A program made the position numbers and the translations under genes. Below are positions 57,001 to 64,000 of a DNA stretch of 64,000 nt, piece by piece (within the stretch, counting starts at the first letter, position 1; every line of letters starts with the position of its first letter). The notes under the pieces are model-generated. The model made no database searches and had not been told where the DNA came from. It was given only the letters and a program-made list of their open reading frames with translations. The stretch is from Epiperipatus broadwayi (taxonomy: Eukaryota; Onychophora; Udeonychophora; Euonychophora; Peripatidae), in NCBI GenBank assembly GCA_028023455.1, contig JAQFVV010006274.1, positions 5,148,001 through 5,212,000 on the forward strand, written 5' to 3'.

Positions 57001-57849
57001 GACTATTCTATGCATAAAGTAATATTTTAAAATTGCTCCTTATATTTATATTAGCACATATGTCTTGGGATTGTTGAGAGATAGAAGCGATACATAGTAA
57101 CAATATTTATATTTGCAAAATGGAATTAAGTAGTCAATTAAAATATTCATGCATTTTAAAGAAATTAATTTGTTTTTAAAAATAAACTTTAGATTAATTA
57201 AAATAAATAAATTTTTTTTTTTTCTAAACAAATAAGCTCACAAACATATCTTTATCATACATTTTATTAAAAAATTAGAAATAGCAAACTGAATGTAATA
57301 TTCAATGATAGTGACTTATCACTGGATTTAACAATCACTTACGGATGCCATCATTGTATATATTATAATTTAAAAGTGGCTGCTAAATGTATAACTGCAT
57401 TGGTTTTAGCTTTGAATTCTAAGTCTTATTGATAAAAGCTAAAGCCTGACACTCATCTGAAAGTGGGGATTAAATTGCATTTCTATATGCTAACCATTAA
57501 TTAATCAATTTTACAATAGATAATACTAAAGAAAGAAAACTCTTGTTCATAATAATGTAATAAGATGAAAGAATCTGATGATGTGTTGGTTTGTATAATC
57601 TACATTTATAGATTGAATGAAAATATTTGTTTAAGTTATTGGTAGCTTAGCTATCCACAGAGCCTATACCTGTATTTGTACAATGTAGCAAGCTTTGAGG
57701 AGTAGCAACAATGGGAAAAATGAAGTTAACTATAAAAATTTTAATAGTAATATGAAAAATGATTTATTTTCATTTATTCCAGCCCTGATATATCCAAATT
57801 TTAAAATATCATTAGCTTTATTTTCATATTAAATATTATATTTTTATAT
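54086..57849. other. AT-rich DNA, no gene recognised
   Basis: This is a long stretch dominated by A/T homopolymers; all frames are low-complexity. No transposon ends, RNA genes or splice-flanked open frames could be supported. Confidence 0.4.
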
Positions 57850-57859
57850 TGATAAAAAA

Positions 57860-57960
57860 TCAAGTCAGATGTCATATGGTCTTGGGTTGAGGGTATTTTT
57901 AAAAGCTTGCTAAGAGTGTGTATTTTTACGTACTCTATATATAATATATTTTTATATTAT
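57860..57960 (+). repeat. Fragment of the 50-51 kb foldback monomer
   Basis: A block with TTGAGGGTATTTTTAAAAGC, TTGCTAAGAGTG and then ACTCTATATATAATAT follows the same order as GGGGATAGAGATATTCGGAA, AGCTTGTTAAGAGC and CTCATTATATAAC at 50,690-50,735. The similarity is partial. Confidence 0.4.
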
Positions 57961-58646
57961 TTATAAATCATAACTAATCATTTAAAATAATGTTTGAAAT
58001 CATGTCTAAAATTTTCATATAATATATGAGATCTGCTACACTTATATTTTGCAGAACTATTGTAGTCTATGTATTGAATTTTGATTAAAAAAGACCTTTG
58101 TCATAGCAGAAAATTGGCAATTGTTTTTTAGTAAGAAACTAAAATTGACTTAACATAATATTATAATTCTTAAATGATTATTAAATAGTAGTGCATTTTG
58201 TTGTGATTTAAAACAATTTTTAATCAAATAAATATGTTCTCTGAAAAAAAAAAATTATCAGATGCTAAGTATTGCAAATGTAAACTTCAAAAAGAATATG
58301 AACAAAATAAAAAATGATTTTGCACAAACATTTAAAAATTAAAATAACTGACATACTACATCTACTATAAGTATTTCTCTTTTAAAAGATTTAATGGTGT
58401 ACTTGAAAGTATGATAACAGAAATGGTAATAATAAATGTATGTTTTTAAAACTAAAACATATATATAAAATATTTGTAAATTAAGTTTTTTTTTCTGGAT
58501 AAACAGTATCTATTTTATGATTTTTTTTTCATTCATTTATAAATTATTAATGATGTTATTTAAAATTATTATGTTTAACATGTTGTAGATTACATAATAG
58601 CTTTTAAAAGGTTAATTACAGACCAGATAATAAATTAGGCTTTTAC
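57961..58646. other. AT-rich DNA, no gene recognised
   Basis: Nothing was identified apart from homopolymer runs. Confidence 0.4.
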
Positions 58647-58659
58647 ATGATAACAAATT

Positions 58660-59373
58660 TAAATATATCAAATTTATTAAGCGCAAACAGATAACATTGT
58701 AATAATGTGAAAGCTAAAACCTTCAACAGATATGCTTTAAACATGCTTATGTGACAGCCAATCAGATGTAATAATGACATCACCTCTCAATTCTCAAACA
58801 CAAGTCAGAACTATAAGAAAAAGATGGGATTCACCTTCCTCTACGCCTCAATTTATATATAAATAAGCCAGACTCAAGCATTTTGAATTAAGAGTGTGAA
58901 GCTTAAATACCTTCACATTTAATTCACTAAATATTATATATAAATAAACAACGCGAAATCTTTCAATTTACTACGAAGCAATTTTTTTAAATCTAATGAA
59001 ATGATATTAATAAATGTAAATATATCAAATTTATATATATATATACATTTACTTTTGATATATTTACATTTATTAATATCATTTCATTAGATTTAAAAAA
59101 TTGCTTCGTAGTAAATCGAAAGATTTCGCATAGTTTATTTATTTATAATATTTAGTGAATTAAATGTGAAGGTATTTAAGCTTCACACTCGTAGTTCAAA
59201 ACGCTTGAGTCTGGCTTTTTTATATATAAATTGAGGCGTAGAGTAAGGTGGGTCCTATCTTTTTCTTATAGTTCTGACTTGTGTTTGAGAATGATGTCAT
59301 TATTACATCTGATTGGCTGTCACATAAGCATGTTTAAAGCGTATCTGTTGAAGGTTTTAGCTTTTACGTTATT
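58660..59373. mobile_element. Large palindromic hairpin element with 13-bp TSD
   Basis: Two arms of about 330-340 bp (about 58,700-59,030 and 59,045-59,373) are near-perfect reverse complements around a TA-rich centre. They include ACCTTCAACAGATATGC, GTGACAGCCAATCAGATGTA and TTCACATTTAATTCACTAAA blocks. ATGATAACAAATT occurs at 58,647-58,659 and 59,374-59,386, a 13-bp target duplication. The left side has about 40 extra bases before the arm, repeating the AAATATATCAAATTTA found at the centre. It is noncoding and would fold into a long hairpin RNA if transcribed. Confidence 0.75.
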
Positions 59374-59458
59374 ATGATAACAAATTATGACTTTGCATGG
59401 GGTGGCTAAATTTATAGGACCATCTTAGTACTTTATTGGGCAAAATATATATTAATAT

Positions 59459-59495
59459 TGAAACAGTAAGATATGCCCTGCAAATCTTAGTTTCA
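59459..59495 (+). promoter_or_regulatory. LTR-leading hairpin, diverged copy
   Basis: It is again 37 nt: outer stem TGAAAC with GTTTCA, middle stem AAGAT with ATCTT, then inner stem TGC with GCA and loop CCT. The inner stem differs from the TCG/CGA of the giant LTR, but pairing is kept. Confidence 0.65.
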
Positions 59496-62184
59496 CTTTG
59501 CCTTCCTCTACCTACCCTCATACCCTATTTCAAACCGTAATTTTATCGTAGTGTGTGCATACTGTGTATATTTACCGAAATCCAGCCTAAATTTATATTT
59601 CTAATGGGGTACCCATGGGTTTTATAGCAATTAAATTTTCTTAACAGTTTTATTTTCAAACCGTTGAGTATATTTATATATATACTCATATAACAAAAGT
59701 AGGTCACATATTCTCATTTACCCACATACTACGATAATAGATTTAAAACTAAGTAAAATAATATATTTTAAAACTTTTTAAAATAATGTTTTAGTTATGA
59801 AGTTGTTGTTTGAATCTGTTTACTTAAGGGATATTATTTTCGTTTTGATTTAGATTTTCATTCAATAAAAGATTTGTTACCATTTAATAGAATAATATCA
59901 CTTGTAAACAGACTAAAACATTAAGATTTTGAAAATAAGTTTTAAGTAGGTTTTTTATTTTAGAATTTAGGCCATTTTCTTTTAAAAAAATCAATGAGGG
60001 TGGGAATTTTAAACTGTTTGCACCAGTTTCACTAGTGGGTTTTTTTGATTAATTATAAGATAACAGTTTAGCGAGCAAATTTTAATTAAATAAATTGGAT
60101 CAGAATATCTGGGAATGTGCATATAATAAATTTTGATTAAAAGTGCATTCTTCAGTATCTGATCTAATTATAATAAATTTTAAGTAATGGATTTCATTAC
60201 CGCAGGGCAAAAGTGGTTGTCTAATGCAGGAGTATAAATAAGGCTGATTTTGTGATAAGAATAGATAAGTTGTAGTTATCCAAGAGACAAGTTTTAAACA
60301 TATTAATATAGATTTTAGTTATCTAAAATCTGAGTTATAGATTTGAAATAAGTTCTAAAGTTTGGAATAACAAGTTTAAAGAAAGAATAAGAAGTTGGTC
60401 AAAGAAATCACTTTATTGGATTCTCTATGAGAAGCGAACTATAACCAGAAATTCCCATGGTGGTCAACTTGAGAATGGTGGGGTAAAAGGCAGTGGGCCA
60501 TCTTCCCTCGGAATGGCTTTCTCGCTGCCGTCATTCTCCATCCGAAGTCCTGTAATTGTGCTTAAAATATCAACTAAACCATCAGAAGTAATGCTGCTCT
60601 TGGAAGCTGTATTTTGAAAGATCCTGAATTATGCTGCTTTTAAAATCTGTGAGCATAGAGGAGAAAACAAAAGTTTGTGCAAGAACTCCATTTAAATTTT
60701 GGGAAATGCTTACAGACTACCCTTGCAAAGTGAGGTAATTACCAATGTAACCTGAGATCTTGTAAATCTTAAGCTATAGCTATCTTTAATAATGTACTTC
60801 ATATTATGTATTTATCGTATGTATTCATTTAATCCTTCATTAATGCATGTTATACTTCTACTTGGGTTACCTTTTTTTTTTATATATGTATAATGTTTTA
60901 CTTTAAATGCCTTATTATAATGTGATTTTAATTTATTCTTTCAAGCCTTTGCGAGTTGCGTAAGGAAATTTTATAAATGCTTGGTTGCCATATTAATTAC
61001 TCAATTGCAAGCACACCTTCCCCATCCCTTTTATTAACTGTTTTTAAGATAATTATTTTACATATCACATAAATGATTTTAAAATAGTTTTTCATTTAAA
61101 ATTTCTGTTGAGAGAGGCTGGCCATAAAATAAATTTAAGAGCGAGTTATTCTGCCTTTTTTTTTTGTGAACCGCTCTTTTAATATATATTTTAAAATTTA
61201 ATTGTGTGTTGCTGGTAAACGTGTTGGAGTATTAAATTTCGCTTTACTTTTCCCAAGGTTGTATACAGCTGAGTCCATGTCCCTGTTTTACTCTGCAATT
61301 CCCATTAGAGTGTGACAGAAATGCCTCACTGGGGAATTTATTCACGTTCGTCCCCATAGTTATGGAGTTCCTGGGTGTAGGACAGGCTTGGGTTGTGTCC
61401 CGCCCGGATAAAATGGCAAAATGAGTAACCAAACCCAAATTTTAGTTTTATTTACTTGTTTTCTGGTAAAGCTGCGATTCCAACTGATCATACTCCATCT
61501 TTCGCTCTTTATCATTAGCACCACCGTATATTCCCATAAGAACTTATTATTAAATTTGATTAAATGAATCTCAGTAATGTGCAGTATAGCTTTATCTTAG
61601 AATTAGAATCAACATTCATGCAAGCTTCACTCTTATTAATTTAAGATTCCATGTTCACATTTAATTAGTCTTTTAAATTGCTTTAATATTTTACGTAGCT
61701 CACACATACTTACCTTGTAATATAATAGACACATTATAATATAAAATAACTCAAGTAAGAAATACGAATATATATTTTGATTTATTTTGCTATCAAATCT
61801 GGAGGGCATACTTTATAACTTTATATGTTTCAATAAATAGTGTAGTAATTAAATAGTTACTTTTGTTTATTTATCTGGGCTGCAATTTAAGTTACATAAC
61901 CATATTAAGCTTATCTTTGGCACATCTATAAGTTATTGTTAGACGAACCTATCTAGGACTATTTTAATTTTAGAGTCTCTTGTTTCTCACTGACCATTGG
62001 CACTGGCAAGAAATTATACTATTAGTTGCATCAGGTGTGTTATCACATAGATGGCATTGTGGAGCTTAGACTTTGGATTCGAACTTGTGATTTCTAGGAG
62101 GCATCTTTTCCTAATGTTGAGTTCCATGTCTGGGGTTTAAATTCTGCAGTGTGTTAGCGAGATAGACTAATTTTGACCGTTATA
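59459..62184 (+). mobile_element. Solo LTR of a relative of the giant-LTR element
   Basis: It starts TGAAACAGTAAGAT and ends TTTTGACCGTTATA, corresponding to TGAAACAGTAAGATTCG and TTCTGACCGTTTCA of the element at 39,971-47,033. ATAT flanks both sides (59,455-59,458 and 62,185-62,188). Its length (2.73 kb) and layout parallel the giant LTR: a leading hairpin, a CCATCTT-containing GC-richer block at about 60,420-60,560, a second at 61,240-61,430, and a TCACTGACCA and GCATCAGGTGTG block near 61,995-62,040 that matches the LTR end region. Internal sequence differs widely. The whole is consistent with recombination between two LTRs. The open frame near 60,420-60,610 lies in this LTR and is not called a gene. 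Confidence 0.7.
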
Positions 62185-62188
62185 ATAT

Positions 62189-62639
62189 TTTGTTATGTGT
62201 TATCAATAGAAGCATTATCAAAACAAAAAAAAAACACTATTTTGCTTAATAAATCATTTATGACTTAAATTTTATTATATAGTGAAGCTGGGACTATTTT
62301 GATTATGTGCTTTCTAAAAATATATATGTAAATAAAAACTATAAAATTCATAAATTTAATAAATTTTATGAGTCTTTAAATTACAACACAGCAGCAATCA
62401 TTTTTTCATCTTGGAATGCCCTCACTAAATTTAACAAAATTTAGAATTATGCATCTCATTTATTAATCAAGTTTCTTTGAGTTAGTTAAAAGAACATGGA
62501 TTTTTTTTCAAAAGTTTTATGTGGTACAGTAGTTATTGTGATAAAATGTTTTCTAAGTATAACTAGATAGTGTATAAAATATAAGAGAATTAATTAAGCA
62601 TGTGATGACATGTTGAACTATTTCCATTGTATATACTTA
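62189..62639. other. AT-rich DNA, no gene recognised
   Basis: No feature is seen between the solo LTR and the PLE. Confidence 0.4.
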
Positions 62640-64000
62640 CAGATGAAGATTTCTCAAGAATTTGTCAAGCAATGAAAAGATCATATTGTATATTACATGG
62701 AAGGATAAAAGAATGTCAGAAGTTTGTAAATCTCCATGGGCAAGTCAAAAGTCATTCTGCAACTAGCAATCTATCAGCTTCATCAGTGAATGTTCTAAAC
62801 ACCTTACTGATGTTGAATTATCTATTCTTGGAAAAAGTTTGATATTCACCATTACACTATCTACTGTCCCATTATTGGATATAATGCAGCTATTGAGAAA
62901 GTTACCCAAAAATTGCCTCTGGAAGAAGTAGCTGAATTACACTGGAATGTTAAAAAGACACTTGAGAGACATCAAAAGCAGAAATCAAATATTTCATATG
63001 ATGAGAGGAAAGCTATTGAATCTCTCAAATAGGATATATCTATAATCATTCTTCCTGCTGACAAAGGTAACATTACAGTTGTAATGTATAAAACTGGTTA
63101 TAATAAAATACAAGGACATTTCATAACAAGCCAATACAAAAAAGTAGCAAAAAATCCAATTCCAAATACAGAGGTAAAATTACAAGCACTAATCAGGAAG
63201 TATCGCAAGTATTTTAGTGATTTAGAAAAAAGGAAATTAATTACACATTTCAGCAAAATTGCTCATCTATATGGATTAATGTTAGTTCTAGAAATTCACC
63301 ATGTCAAAATCAAGATTTCTTTTCAAAGTTCTTAGTTCATTGGCATAGAGGACACAATCCTTCATCAGGTATTCTAAGCACTTTGTAGATTTAGTCAGGG
63401 ACATGAAAATGGAAAGAACTGACATATTGGTAAGATTTGATGTGGAAAGTCTGTTTATAAATATACCAGGTGCTGAGGCATGTGCTGAGGCATTGTCTAT
63501 TGTAAGAATAAGGTTTTGTGATGATAATACTCTAAACTAGAGTAACTCATCTATTGATAGTATAATGGAATTATTAATGTTTTGCATAACAACAATGTAC
63601 TTTCAATATAACTCTGAATTCTTCCAACAAAATCAAGGGATAGTTGTGGGATCGCCACTGTCACCATTGCTGAGCAACATTTACATGGAAGAACTTGAGA
63701 CCACAGCCATAAATACTACTCATTCATCTAATGTGTGCTTTGCTATGTTGATGATAAATTTGTGGTATCGCTGCATGGTGAGGTACATTTACAGTCATTC
63801 TGGAAACATATACACAATTTATCTCCTTCAATTCACAATGGAATTGGAACGAGAACAAAAATTGGAATTCTTACATGTTCTTGGGACAAGACTTTCTCAG
63901 GATCATATAAAGTATCTGAAACCAACACACAAACACTGCTAAGTATTTGACATATACATCCAATCATACCAGAAGCACTAAACATGGAATTATATTACCG
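62640..64000 (+). pseudogene. Penelope-like element, N-terminal region and RT, cut by window end
   Basis: The blocks come in the standard PLE order: LTDVELSILGKSL near 62,797-62,838; DERKAIESL near 63,000; PADKGNITVV at about 63,053-63,082; DILVRFDVESLF near 63,420-63,455 (RT motif A, D-x-x-S-L-F); QGIVVGSPLSPLLSNIYMEE near 63,630-63,690; and CYVDDKFVV at about 63,736-63,762 (the YVDD box). Frames change at least at 62,842, 63,335, 63,540 and between 63,690 and 63,735, and stops occur near 63,030 and 63,538. The element is therefore inactive. Its frames (62,627-62,842; 63,084-63,335; 63,565-63,942; 63,735-63,950) are parts of one gene. The endonuclease would lie beyond the window. It is the least truncated PLE here at its 5' side. 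Confidence 0.75.

Noticed and set aside
60420-60610. GC-richer open frame with splice-like flanks, on either strand
   Set aside because: It lies inside the solo LTR, at a place corresponding to the GC-richer block of the giant LTR, so it is better explained as LTR sequence than as a host exon.

Overview
The window is AT-rich eukaryotic DNA, most likely from an invertebrate animal. It carries RTE, CR1/L2/Jockey-type and Penelope-like retroelements, hAT-like DNA elements and a Ty3-type LTR retrotransposon family. I cannot name the species; an arthropod is plausible but not shown. I found no rRNA, tRNA, CRISPR array or convincing complete host gene. Almost every coding-like stretch is a decayed transposable element, and nearly all reading frames are broken. 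The one decent host-gene candidate is a short first exon with a strong splice donor at 10,401-10,471, behind a CpG-containing, CRE-bearing upstream region.

Layout. 1-4,280: an old RTE retrotransposon (copy D), interrupted by a hAT-like element and a palindromic foldback element. 4,500-9,220: a cluster of Penelope-like elements (PLEs), including a head-to-head PLE dimer inserted in another PLE. 9,220-22,240: mostly featureless AT-rich DNA with the candidate exon and a nested tandem repeat near 16.4-17.0 kb. 22,240-47,780: one CR1/L2/Jockey-type LINE split into three pieces by two large insertions. The first insertion (22,937-38,931) is a PLE with inverted terminal repeats. Its right repeat was in turn split by a 12 kb terminal-inverted-repeat unit (26,591-38,562) flanked by an 8-bp target duplication and holding three RTE copies (A, B, C). 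The second insertion (39,971-47,033) is a young, non-autonomous LTR retrotransposon with 2.6 kb LTRs. Removing it together with one ATAT target duplication restores the LINE reading frame. 47,780-62,640: AT-rich DNA with a hAT-like element, three foldback clusters, an unrecognised decayed coding stretch, and a diverged solo LTR of the same giant-LTR group (59,459-62,184). 62,640-64,000: the start of another PLE, cut by the window end.

The most interesting signals are (i) the nested 25 kb structure, whose order of insertion can be read directly; (ii) the 12 kb inverted-repeat unit, in which RTE copy A is a mosaic of B-like and C-like sequence; and (iii) a 37-nt hairpin that opens the giant LTRs and keeps its fold, with changed inner pairs, in the diverged solo LTR. 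All comparisons were made by eye; no alignment or database search was run.
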